A stretch of 19,453 nt of DNA from JBLKSS01 sp047607725 (lineage in GTDB: Bacteria > Pseudomonadota > Gammaproteobacteria > Enterobacterales > Enterobacteriaceae). Below the pieces are notes generated by a model, which worked only from the letters and a program-made list of their open reading frames with translations, searched no databases and was not told the DNA's origin. Below, piece by piece: positions 1 through 7,398 of the stretch; position 1 is the stretch's first letter; each line of letters begins with the position of its first letter. A program made the position numbers and the translations under genes. The stretch lies in contig NZ_JBLKSS010000030.1 of NCBI RefSeq assembly GCF_047607725.1, positions 1 through 19,453 on the forward strand, in the 5' to 3' direction.

Positions 1-140
1 TATCATCGCCGGATTATCCATGATCTGACAGCCGTCCCTTATAGGATGCGGGTTCACTAGGCATCGTAGTGGAACATATTCTTACCGGGCCATACAACAA
101 ACCCACCAATAATTCAAGACGTTCTCCACGGGGCGCTTAC
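1..140. repeat. End of an IS66-like inverted-repeat element, cut by the window edge
   Basis: Bases 1-120 are identical to 14812-14931, and the next 20 bases match with three differences. The outer end at 131-140 is GGGCGCTTAC, which on the minus strand reads GTAAGCGCCC. The same sequence begins the left end of the element at 14614. It is therefore a second copy of that element's right half, and the rest lies outside the window. No coding capacity is visible. The 86 bases that follow, up to rsmE, show no gene. The family assignment rests only on the GTAAGCG terminus, which is typical of IS66-type ends. Confidence 0.75.
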
Positions 141-226
141 CTCTACACTAGAGTGGCCCCGCCGTTGTGCCGGTAGGGTTAAATCCGCCCCGGGCGGCCA
201 GATAACCAGGATTATAACCACGCCTT

Positions 227-949
227 ATGCGAATACCTCGAATATATCATCCGGCGCCGCTGGCCGTCGGCGCCGTCCTCGAAGTTAGCGAAGACGCGGC
301 GCATCATTTAAGCAGGGTGCTGCGCATGACCACTGACGCGCCGCTTGAGCTGTTTGACGGTAGTAATCAGGTTTTTAGCGCCCGGTTGACCCGAGTGGAC
401 AAAAAAGCCGTCGAGGCCAGGGTGCTGGCGGCACGTACGGAAGATCGCGAATCGCCGCGGCATTTGCACCTGGGACAGGTGATGTCCCGCGGGGAAAAGA
501 TGGAATTCGCTATCCAGAAATCCTTTGAATTGGGTGTAAATGTTATCACGCCATTGTTTTCGGCCCGCTGTGGCGTCAAGCTGGAGGGCGAGCGGCTGGA
601 GAAAAAGCTGCTGCAGTGGCGCAAAATCGCCATCGGCGCCTGTGAGCAATGAGGCTGCAACCGCCTGGCGGAGATCCGCCCCGCGATGACGCTTGAGGCC
701 TGGTGTGCGGAACAGCACGCGGGGTTAAAACTTAATTTGCATCCCCGCGCTGAACAGCGCATTAATACGCTGCCGCTGCCGGCGGACAATATTCGCCTGC
801 TGATCGGGCCGGAAGGCGGCCTGTCGGCGGAGTAAATTGCATTAACCGCCAATTATGGATTTACCGATATTCTGCTGGGGCCACGCGTGTTACGCACTGA
901 GACCACCGCACTCACCGCCCTGCAGGTGCGTTTCGGCGATTTGGGGTAA
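227..949 (+). pseudogene. rsmE: 16S rRNA m3U1498 methyltransferase RsmE, two in-frame stops
   Basis: RsmE is a SPOUT-class enzyme that methylates N3 of U1498 in 16S rRNA. The reading frame aligns with E. coli RsmE along its whole length (about 240 codons against 243). It keeps the N-terminal MRIPRIYHP start, the GQVMSRGEKMEF core and the C-terminal SAM-binding knot motifs LLIGPEGG and LGPRVLRTETTA. Two stops interrupt the same frame. TGA at 650-652 lies where E. coli has Cys (ACEQCG), and TAA at 833-835 lies just after the GPEGGLSAE segment. The knot domain that carries SAM binding lies mostly beyond the first stop, so the product should be inactive. There is no frameshift and the rest is well conserved, so inactivation looks recent. 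It sits 11 bp upstream of gshB, the usual enterobacterial order. An AGGAT Shine-Dalgarno-like sequence precedes the start. Confidence 0.9.
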
Positions 950-960
950 AGGAGAAAACA

Positions 961-1917
961 ATGATTAAGCTTGGCATCGTGATGGATCCGATTTCTTCCA
1001 TCAATATTAAAAAAGACAGCAGCTTCGCCATGCTGCTGGAAGCGCAGCGCCGCGGCTATGAAATTCACTATATGGAAATTAGCTCCCTGTATCTGCGCGG
1101 CGGCGAGGCGCGGGCCTCCACCCGTCTGCTGTCGGTAAAACAGGATTATGACGCGTGGTACAGCTTTAACGGCGAACAGGATATCAATCTGGGCGAACTG
1201 GATGTGATCCTGATGCGCAAGGATCCGCCCTTCGATACCGAATTTATCTATGCCACCTACATTCTGGAACGTGCGGAAGATGAAGGGGCGCTCATCGTCA
1301 ACAAACCGCAGAGCCTGCGGGACTGTAACGAGAAACTGTTTACCGCCTGGTTCGCGCGCCATACGCCGGATACGCTGGTAAGCCGCCGGGACGACCACAT
1401 CCGTGCCTTCTGGCAGGAGCACGGCGACATCATCCTGAAACCGCTGGACGGCATGGGCGGTACGTCGATTTTTCGCGTCAAGCAAGACGATCCCAACCTG
1501 ACGGTCATTGTTGAGACCCTGACCGGCTACGGCCGCCATTTCTGCATGGCGCAAAATTATCTGCCGGCCATCAAAGACGGCGATAAACGGGTGCTGGTGG
1601 TGGACGGCGAGCAGGTTCCCTATTGCCTGGCGCGTATTCCAAAAAGCGGCGAAACCCGCGGCAATCTGGCCGCCGGCGGCCGCGGCGAGGCCCGCCCGCT
1701 CAGCGACAGCGACTGGAAAATCGCCCGTGACGTGGCGCCGGTGCTGAAAAAGAAAGGGCTGATTTTCAGCGGCCTGGATATCATTGGCGACCGCCTGACG
1801 GAGATTAACGTTACCAGTCCCACCTGCATACGGGAAATCGAAGCGGCTTTCCCTATTTCCATCACCGGCATGTTGATGGACGCAATTGAAAAACGTCTGG
1901 CGGCGCAACAACGCTGA
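961..1917 (+). CDS. gshB: Glutathione synthetase GshB
   Basis: GshB joins gamma-glutamylcysteine and glycine using ATP, the second step of glutathione synthesis in the cytoplasm. The 318-residue product aligns end to end with E. coli GshB (316 aa). It starts MIKLGIVMDP, and the ATP-grasp region contains ILKPLDGMGG (around residues 159-168), the conserved CLARIP and ETRGNLAAGGRGE stretch, and INVTSPTCIREIE near the C-terminus, which carries metal- and substrate-binding residues in this family. An AAAGGAGAA ribosome-binding site lies directly before the ATG. It is intact between a dead rsmE and a frameshifted yqgE, which suggests that glutathione synthesis is still under selection here. Confidence 0.97.
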   Translation: MIKLGIVMDPISSINIKKDSSFAMLLEAQRRGYEIHYMEISSLYLRGGEARASTRLLSVKQDYDAWYSFNGEQDINLGELDVILMRKDPPFDTEFIYATYILERAEDEGALIVNKPQSLRDCNEKLFTAWFARHTPDTLVSRRDDHIRAFWQEHGDIILKPLDGMGGTSIFRVKQDDPNLTVIVETLTGYGRHFCMAQNYLPAIKDGDKRVLVVDGEQVPYCLARIPKSGETRGNLAAGGRGEARPLSDSDWKIARDVAPVLKKKGLIFSGLDIIGDRLTEINVTSPTCIREIEAAFPISITGMLMDAIEKRLAAQQR

Positions 1918-1928
1918 TGTGTGTGACG

Positions 1929-1957
1929 TGGCCGCAATCTGATTTCGTTTGCGGCCA
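1929..1957 (+). terminator. Hairpin after gshB, possible terminator
   Basis: TGGCCGCAA (1929-1937) and TTGCGGCCA (1949-1957) form a perfect 9-bp GC-rich stem with an 11-base loop, 11 bp after the gshB stop. No T-run follows immediately, so a classical intrinsic terminator is not certain. Confidence 0.4.
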
Positions 1958-2032
1958 GTGACTTATCACCATTTTGCCCGCATACTGGACGCCGTCTATT
2001 TTTTAAACTTACTGATGTTGCCTATTTAAAGC

Positions 2033-2588
2033 ATGAATTTACAGCACCATTTTCTTATCGCTATGCCCTCGCTGCCGGATCCGCTGTTCAAGCGTTCGGT
2101 GGTCTACATCTGCGAGCATAACAGTGACGGCGCCATGGGTATCGTCATCAACAAGCCCGTCGAGCAGTTCACCGTCGAAAACGTGCTGCACAAGCTTAAA
2201 ATCATGCCCGCCGACCGCGATCCGGCTGGACAAACCGGTGTTTGCCGGCTGCCCGCTGGCGGACGACCGCGGCTTTATCCTGCATACGCCGCGCGAGGGT
2301 TTTGGATCCAGCATCGGCATTTCGCCGCAAACGATGATAACCACTTCTAAGGATGTGCTGGAGACGCTCGGCACCGCCGATCAGCCCGAAGGTGTGCTGG
2401 TCGCGTTCGGCTACTCCGGCTGGGAGCAGGGCCAGCTGGAGCGCGAGCTGCTGGAAAACGCCTGGCTTACCACCCCCGCCGACAGCGAAATTCTGTTCCA
2501 TACCCCCATCACAGCCCGCTGGCGCGAAGCGGCCAAAACTCTGGGCATCGATATCCATAATATCGCCAACCAGGCGGGTCATGCCTGA
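2033..2588 (+). pseudogene. yqgE: YqgE (UPF0301/AlgH family), single frameshift
   Basis: YqgE belongs to the UPF0301/AlgH family, whose biochemical role is not firmly known. The N-terminal half (2033 to about 2220) starts MNLQHHFLIAMP and contains the conserved VVYICEH and GAMGIVINKP segments. The second half, in another frame, resumes with IRLDKPVFAG and runs through DRGFILHTP, MITTSKDVLETLG and AWLTTPAD to the C-terminal GHA, as in E. coli YqgE (187 aa). The change of frame falls near 2215-2226, at the stretch matching E. coli RDESIRLDKP. The total length of 556 nt is not a multiple of three. The final TGA overlaps the ruvX ATG by one base, as expected for a translationally coupled pair. 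A sequencing error cannot be excluded because only one indel is involved. Confidence 0.88.
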
Positions 2589-3013
2589 TGGCCGCCGCCG
2601 GCAGCATCATGGCATTCGATTTCGGTACGCGGAGCATCGGCGTGGCCATTGGTCAGCACGTCACCTGTACCGCCCGACCGCTGACGGCGTTCAAGGCCCG
2701 CGACGGTGTACCCGACTGGCAGCAGATCGAAAAACTGCTCAACGAGTGGCGGCCGGACACGGTGGTGGTGGGGCTACCGCTGAATATGGACGGCAGCGAA
2801 CAGCCGCTGACCGCCCGGGCGCGCAAGTTCGCCAACCGGCTGCACGGCCGCTTTGGCGTTCAGGTAGTGCTGCACGATGAACGCCTCAGCACCGTCGAAG
2901 CTCGCGCGGGTCTGTTTGAGCGCGGCGGCTATCGCGCGCTGGAGAAAGGCAACGTGGACGCGGGGTCGGCGGTCATCATTTTGGAAAGCTGGCTCGAACA
3001 ATTTCCCGAGTAA
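2588..3013 (+). CDS. ruvX: Holliday-junction-resolvase-fold nuclease RuvX/YqgF
   Basis: YqgF/RuvX is an RNase H-fold protein implicated in 16S rRNA 5'-end maturation and in anti-termination at Rho-dependent sites. It is essential or important in many enterobacteria. The 141-residue product matches E. coli YqgF (138 aa) along its length. It has the first acidic active-site motif AFDFGTRSIGVA near residues 9-20, VVGLPLNMDG near 60-69, the LHDERLSTVEA motif with acidic residues near 96-106, and the final conserved Asp in KGNVDAGSAVIILES. The ATG overlaps the yqgE stop. Because yqgE is frameshifted upstream, translation of ruvX by coupling may be weakened, but the gene itself is intact. Confidence 0.96.
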   Translation: MAAAGSIMAFDFGTRSIGVAIGQHVTCTARPLTAFKARDGVPDWQQIEKLLNEWRPDTVVVGLPLNMDGSEQPLTARARKFANRLHGRFGVQVVLHDERLSTVEARAGLFERGGYRALEKGNVDAGSAVIILESWLEQFPE

Positions 3014-3186
3014 CGCTACGGCACCATCGTCGGTCCCCGCCTGCGGTGTCATGGCCGGTAGAGGCGACATGCATGCCGCGCAGCGGCACTGCCACAGCTC
3101 GCAGGAAGGTGTCCTGGCCCGCAGCAGTGGCGGTATCATAACTCGTGACAACGGCGCGTCTCTCTTGCCGCTGCCACGGGCCCGAC

Positions 3187-3501
3187 TTACTCCAGATAAA
3201 ACACCGGACGCAGGGTTGAGTTTAGCGGGCTGTTATCGGCGTTGGCGGGCATGACGTCAGTCATATGGCGCCACCAGCGCTGGCACACTTCCGTCTCCGC
3301 CACCGCATTCCAACGCGCTTCGGATTCCATCTCCACATAGGCGAACAGCAGATGGCGCTGTTCATCAAGAAAAATACTGTAGTGATGAGTGCCGTGCTGC
3401 TTCAGAGTCTGCGCCAGCTCAGGCCAGATCGGATTGTGCCGGCGTTCATACTCTTGATGTGCCTCGGGATTGACCTGCATAACAAACGCTTTTCTTATCA
3501 T
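3187..3501 (-). CDS. rhaM: L-rhamnose mutarotase RhaM
   Basis: RhaM (YiiL) interconverts the alpha and beta anomers of L-rhamnose before isomerisation. The product from the MIRKAF start is 104 aa, the same length as E. coli RhaM and aligned throughout. It has the conserved YERRHNPIWPEL segment with the catalytic-site His near residue 22, CQRWW, and MTDVMPANADNSP near the C-terminus. An upstream GTG at 3528 would add nine residues, but the ATG at 3501 matches the family start. It is the distal gene of the rhaBADM operon, 13 bp after rhaD. It is the only structural rha gene still open. Its usual promoter upstream of rhaB has been deleted, so it is probably poorly expressed or no longer used. 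Confidence 0.93.
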   Translation of the reverse strand: MIRKAFVMQVNPEAHQEYERRHNPIWPELAQTLKQHGTHHYSIFLDEQRHLLFAYVEMESEARWNAVAETEVCQRWWRHMTDVMPANADNSPLNSTLRPVFYLE

Positions 3502-3514
3502 CACATTTCCCCGT

Positions 3515-4348
3515 TCAACGCGACTCAACGTCCAGCGCCGCCGCCATCGACGTCACGCCGAAACGCTCGCCGAGCGCGACGAGTTCAGCGCGACTGATGG
3601 TCTGCTTTTTGCCCCCCATCGAGCGGACTTTCACCATCACCTCGGCGGATTTTTCCGCGGTATCGATCAGGCCAAAAGCGTCATCCAGCGAGGGACCCGC
3701 TGGCGAAAATACCATGAAAAGGCCAGAGCACCAGCGAATGCGCGTGCATTTTTTCCGAGGTGGCGGCGCCAATACCGTCGGTACCGGGGACCATCCAGGG
3801 AATGATACCTACCCCGTCGGGGAACACCACTAGACACTCGGTGCTGCCTTCCCATAGCTCGCGGGTAAAGCGGGTGGTATCCAGCTCCAGCACATAGCTC
3901 AAAGCGATGAGATTGGTGGCGTGGCAGTACATGATGACCCGATCGCCGTCCCCGTCACTTGTTTGCGCACGGCATGGGATTGCAGGTGCGGGGCCAGCTC
4001 GGAGGTGGGCAGTCCACCGGCGATAAGCCCCCACAGGATACGGTAACCGGTGCCGTCCTCATTGAGCTGCAACAGCGTTAAACTGTCGGCGGGAGAGAGC
4101 TGCACGTTGCGGAAAAACTTGCAGGAACAGGTGACCAGGAAATAACTGCCGGCCAGCGCCGGCACCGGCGCAGACAATGTTTCACTGCGCGGCCGCGGGT
4201 TGAATTCCGCCCGGTAGGGGGCGACATCCTCTGGCGTCAGGCGCAGGCTTACGTTGCCGCCGTTGCGCTCGTCCCAGCCCTTGAGCCACATATCGCTGGG
4301 CGCCTTGACCATGCCCTGAACGAACCAGGAAGACAGTAATGATTGCAT
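3515..4348 (-). pseudogene. rhaD: Rhamnulose-1-phosphate aldolase RhaD, two frameshifts
   Basis: RhaD is a class II zinc aldolase that splits L-rhamnulose 1-phosphate into dihydroxyacetone phosphate and L-lactaldehyde. The N-terminal part (MQSLLSSWFVQGM, WLKGWDERNGGN) reads in one frame to about 3950. The middle (DRVIMYCHATNL through WEGSTECLVVFPDGVG and WPFHGIFA) reads in a second frame. From about 3695 to the stop (SLDDAFGLIDTAEKSA, MGGKKQTISR) it returns to the first frame. The span of about 278 codons matches E. coli (274 aa). The zinc ligand His141 of E. coli (MHCHATNL) is Tyr here, while the equivalents of His143, His212 and Glu117 remain. The phosphate-loop segment VTGSGKFF reads VTCSCKFF. 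Several independent lesions point to real decay rather than sequencing error. Confidence 0.93.
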
Positions 4349-4360
4349 AACCAGGTATCC

Positions 4361-5599
4361 TCAGCGTTGACTTAACACGGTTTGTTCATATTCGCGCACC
4401 GACGACAGCCAGTCGCTGTCCACCGGTACCTGATGTTGTTGGCAATAGCGATCCCACACCGCCTGCCACGGCAGCGATTTTTGCTCCTCCAGCAGCGCCA
4501 GACGCGCCGTATAATCGCCGTTCTGCTCTAAGCGACGCAACGTGTCCGTGGGCTCCAACAGCGCACGCAGCAGCGCTTTTTTTATATTGCGGGTGCCGAT
4601 AACCCAGGCGGCGATACGGTTAATGGAGGCATCAAAGAAGTCCAGGCCGATATGGACCCGATTGAACAGTTTTTGCCGCACGATCTCACTGGCGATAGCC
4701 TCTGTTTCATCGTCCAGCAGGGCGACATGATCGCTATTCCAGCGCACCGGCCGGCTGACGTGCAGCAGCAAACGCGGGACAAACAGGCTCGCGCTGGAGA
4801 TTTTATCGGAGATGACCTCGGTGGGATGGAAATGACCGGCGTCCATGCACAGCGCGGTACCGCGGCTGGTGGCGTAGGTGAGGTAGAACTCCGCCGAACC
4901 GACGGTATAGCTTTCCGCGCCGATGCCGAATAATTTACTTTCCACCGCGTCGATATGATGGCGGGGGTCCAGTTTTTCCGCCAAAACCGTATCCAGCGCC
5001 GCCATCAGCCGCTCGATGGTGAGATCTTTCATCCTGTCCGGTACCCAGATATTCATTACCGACGCCGTTCCCAATTCACGGCCAAAATAGGCGGAAATGC
5101 GGCGGCTGGCCTGGCAGTGCTCAATCCAGAACTAACGGATCTTGTCATCGGCATAGGAAAGGGTAAAGCCATCGGCGCTCAACGGATGGGAAAAGCAGGT
5201 GGGATTAAAGTCCAGCCCCAGATGCTGATCCCGCGCCCAGGCGACCCCGCGGGCGAAATGCGCCGGCTCGATGGCGTTACGCTCCACCGGTTGCTCCGCC
5301 TCCAGATAGATGGCGTGCAGATTGAGCCGCTTCGTTCCCGGAATCAGACTAAACGCCTGCTCCAGATCGGCGCGCAGTTGCTGAGCATTGGTGGCTTTGC
5401 CAGGATAATTACCGGTGGCCTGAATCCCCCAGGTCAAGGTGCCGGTGGGGTTCTCAAAACCGGCAACATCGTCGCCCTGCCAGCAATGCATCGAGACGGG
5501 CAGCGTATCAAGCAGCGCCAGCGCCTGGTCCACGTTGACATCAATATCGGCGTAGCGCTGTTTGGCCAGTTGCCAGGCTTGTTCAAGGGATGAGTTCAT
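4361..5599 (-). pseudogene. rhaA: L-rhamnose isomerase RhaA, in-frame amber stop
   Basis: RhaA converts L-rhamnose to L-rhamnulose using divalent metal ions. One continuous frame of 413 codons aligns with E. coli RhaA (419 aa) from MNSSLEQAWQLAKQRY to the end. It is broken by a TAG at 5132-5134 where E. coli has Gln in the IRQFWIDHC segment, so CAG became TAG by one transition. Downstream motifs remain: HHIDAVESKLFGIGAESYTVG, AGHFHPTEVISDKIS and HVGLDFF-type metal-site sequence (here HIGLDFFDASINR). There is also an in-frame loss of about six residues where E. coli has APRQRL after TVDRL, and a Gly-to-Trp change in LTGGIQATG. Its ATG overlaps the rhaB TGA by 4 bp (ATGA). Confidence 0.94.
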
Positions 5600-6209
5600 A
5601 ATAGGATTTCCTCTTGCGGATGGTAAAGCGCCTGAAAGCGTTGCCAATGATGGGCAAAATCAGGTATCGGGCTGGGCAGGTAGTGCGCCAGCGGAAAACT
5701 GCTCGTGACGATCCGGCGCCAGGCCGCTACGTCCGCCACTTCGTTAAGCGCCATAAGCTGGCACCCCACGTTGCCGAGCGTCGACGCTTCCACCGGCCCC
5801 GCGGACACCGGCAGCTGGCAGCAATCGGCAGTGAGCTGGTTAGGCCAGCGGTTTTGGCTGCCGCCGCCGACGATGTGCAGCCGCGCCGGGGCAATGCCGT
5901 GCAGGGCGCTCAGCTCCAGCAGTACCCGGCGATAGAGCATCGCCAGACTGTCGAGAATACAGCGCGCCAGCACCGCGGCCTCCTCCTGCGGTACCGGCTG
6001 CCCGTGTTCGCGGCAGGCCTCGCGGATGGCGTCCACCATGGAGGGGGGGGTTAATAAAGCGCTCATCGTTGGGATTAATCAAACGGGTAAAGGGCGGCAG
6101 CGCAGCGGCGGCTTCCAGCAGCGCCGGCAGATCCGCGATCCCCTGCTCCTGCGTAATCCGGTTCAGTAACCACAGGCCCATGATATTTTTTAGCACCCGG
6201 TAGCGGGCT
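5596..6209 (-). pseudogene. rhaB: Rhamnulokinase RhaB, N-terminal 60% deleted and frameshifted
   Basis: RhaB phosphorylates L-rhamnulose and is a FGGY-family kinase of about 489 residues. Only the C-terminal part is present. It begins at RYRVLKNIMGLWLL (around E. coli residue 290) and continues through LINPNDERFINP. The frame then shifts inside a run of eight C (minus strand; 6043-6050) and continues with MVDAIREACREHGQPVPQ, LHIVGGGSQN and AGPVEASTLGN. The N-terminal ATPase half and the start codon are missing. Directly upstream of the first rhaB codon lies the promoter-side RhaS/CRP sequence, so one deletion removed the core promoter and about 290 codons. It cannot make a kinase. Confidence 0.92.
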
Positions 6210-6226
6210 GGCAAAATCGTCAAGAT
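6210..6226 (-). promoter_or_regulatory. Remaining RhaS half-site of the former rhaBAD promoter
   Basis: On the minus strand this reads ATCTTGACGATTTTGCC. It resembles the CRP-proximal 17-bp RhaS half-site of the E. coli rhaBAD promoter as I recall it (ATCTTTCCCTGGTTGCC) in both sequence and position next to the CRP site. The second half-site, the -35 and the -10 that should follow are absent. Coding sequence of rhaB follows at once. The E. coli comparison is from memory. Confidence 0.5.
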
Positions 6227-6229
6227 GAA

Positions 6230-6245
6230 TGTGAATCCGATCACA
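6230..6245. promoter_or_regulatory. CRP binding site in the rhaB-rhaS control region
   Basis: TGTGA-ATCCGA-TCACA is a perfect match to the CRP core TGTGA-N6-TCACA. It sits between the divergent rhaB remnant and rhaS, next to the RhaS half-site, as in the E. coli rha control region. It may still serve the rhaS side, whose start lies 190 bp away. Confidence 0.7.
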
Positions 6246-6435
6246 AAAGCAATATCGTCTCCATTTGTCGCCACGCCGACGCCCGGCCGCCTGTGATCTT
6301 CGCCGCAAAATTCATCACGGGGAGCGTAAATCTCGAAAAAAAACCACAATGCGGTGTTTGGCGGTCGGGAATTGAAGGCGCACCGCATTATCGCGGCATA
6401 AGATAAGGTCCCTGTATTATACTGAGGTGCCTGAA

Positions 6436-7255
6436 ATGACGTTACTGTATGATGATGATTTTTTTGTTTCCCCAGACGCTACGGTTGCCATCGAACCCCG
6501 CCTGCCGCAGTGGGATTTTCCCGAGCATTATCACGATTTCTGGGAGATAGTGCTGGTGGAAAACGGATCGGGCATACATGTCTTCAACGATCAACCCCAC
6601 ACGCTGTGTAGCGGTACCGTCTGTTTTGTCCGGGCCAATGACCACCACCTGTTTGAAAGCGTGGATCGGCTGAATATGATCAACGTGCTGTACCGCGCCC
6701 CTAACGGATTTCGTTTTTTGCAGAATATCGCTCCGTTCCTGCCGGGCGACAAGTCCACTGGCAAGTCAATCACGCGGCGCTACAGCAGGCCAAGCAATTG
6801 ATTCACAATCTCGACGCGCTGAGCGGTGATCTGTCGCCGGAGAATATTGCCGCCAGCGAGGGCAATTTCTGCAGTTGCTTATCGTACTGTGCAAGGGGTG
6901 TTTCCAGGCCCACAGCGACGACAACCGCGAGCAGCGTCTGCAAGATCTGTTACGCTGGCTACAGCATAACTTCAGCGACAATGTCGACTGGCTGACCCTC
7001 GCCGATCAATTTCAGTTACCGCTGCGCACGCTGTACCGCCAGCTAAAACAGCAAACCGGGATGACGCCTCAGCGCTATTTGAACCGGTTACGCCTGCTGG
7101 AGGCGCGCAAGTAGCTAAAACAGTCCGATAAAACGATCACGGAAATTGCCCACGCCTGTGGTTTTAGCGATAGCAATCATTTCTCCACCCAGTTCCGGCG
7201 TGAGTTCTCCCATTCGCCGAAAATGCTGCGCCAGGGCTATCCCGACCTGCTATAG
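6436..7255 (+). pseudogene. rhaS: AraC-family rhamnose activator RhaS, frameshifts and amber stop
   Basis: RhaS activates rhaBAD and rhaT in response to L-rhamnose. The start MTLLYDDDFF aligns with E. coli RhaS, and an upstream ATG at 6427 is a less likely start. The cupin-like sensor domain (IEPRLPQWDFPEHYHDFWEIV, GTVCFVRANDHHLFE) reads to about 6755. The frame then shifts, giving QVNHAALQQAKQLIHNL, and shifts again near 6865 to FLQLLIVL. The C-terminal DNA-binding domain carries the helix-turn-helix segments LADQFQLPLRTLYRQLKQQTG and CGFSDSNHFSTQFRREF. A TAG at 7112-7114, between the two helix-turn-helix units, probably replaces Gln. The total span equals about 273 codons (E. coli 278). It is clearly inactive. 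Confidence 0.93.
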
Positions 7256-7269
7256 GTGCCGCACGCGAC

Positions 7270-7295
7270 GGGCGGTTACCCGGCCATGACCGCCC
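7270..7295 (+). terminator. Hairpin downstream of rhaS, weak terminator candidate
   Basis: GGGCGGT (7270-7276) pairs with ACCGCCC (7289-7295) around a 12-base loop, 15 bp after the rhaS stop, followed by TTCCTCCC rather than a T-run. In E. coli rhaS and rhaR are close together. Here 143 bp separate them, including an AT-rich stretch before rhaR that could hold a promoter. Confidence 0.25.
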
Positions 7296-7398
7296 TTCCT
7301 CCCGACGCGACAAAAAATGCGTTTTGCAACGATCATCAGATAATTAACAACAATTATATCATTATTCTCTATTGCTTTTTAGCTTAGGGGATTACGGC

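Noticed and set aside
853..1911. A 352-codon open frame on the minus strand opposite gshB
   Set aside because: It is the antisense of a perfectly conserved gshB, has no recognisable domain, and arises from the codon bias of the real gene.
2215..2226. Programmed frameshift in yqgE
   Set aside because: No slippery heptamer or stimulatory structure is visible, and neighbouring genes are decaying by ordinary indels.
4955..5593. A 212-codon plus-strand frame opposite rhaA
   Set aside because: It lies on the opposite strand of the recognisable rhaA sequence and has no protein-like motif.
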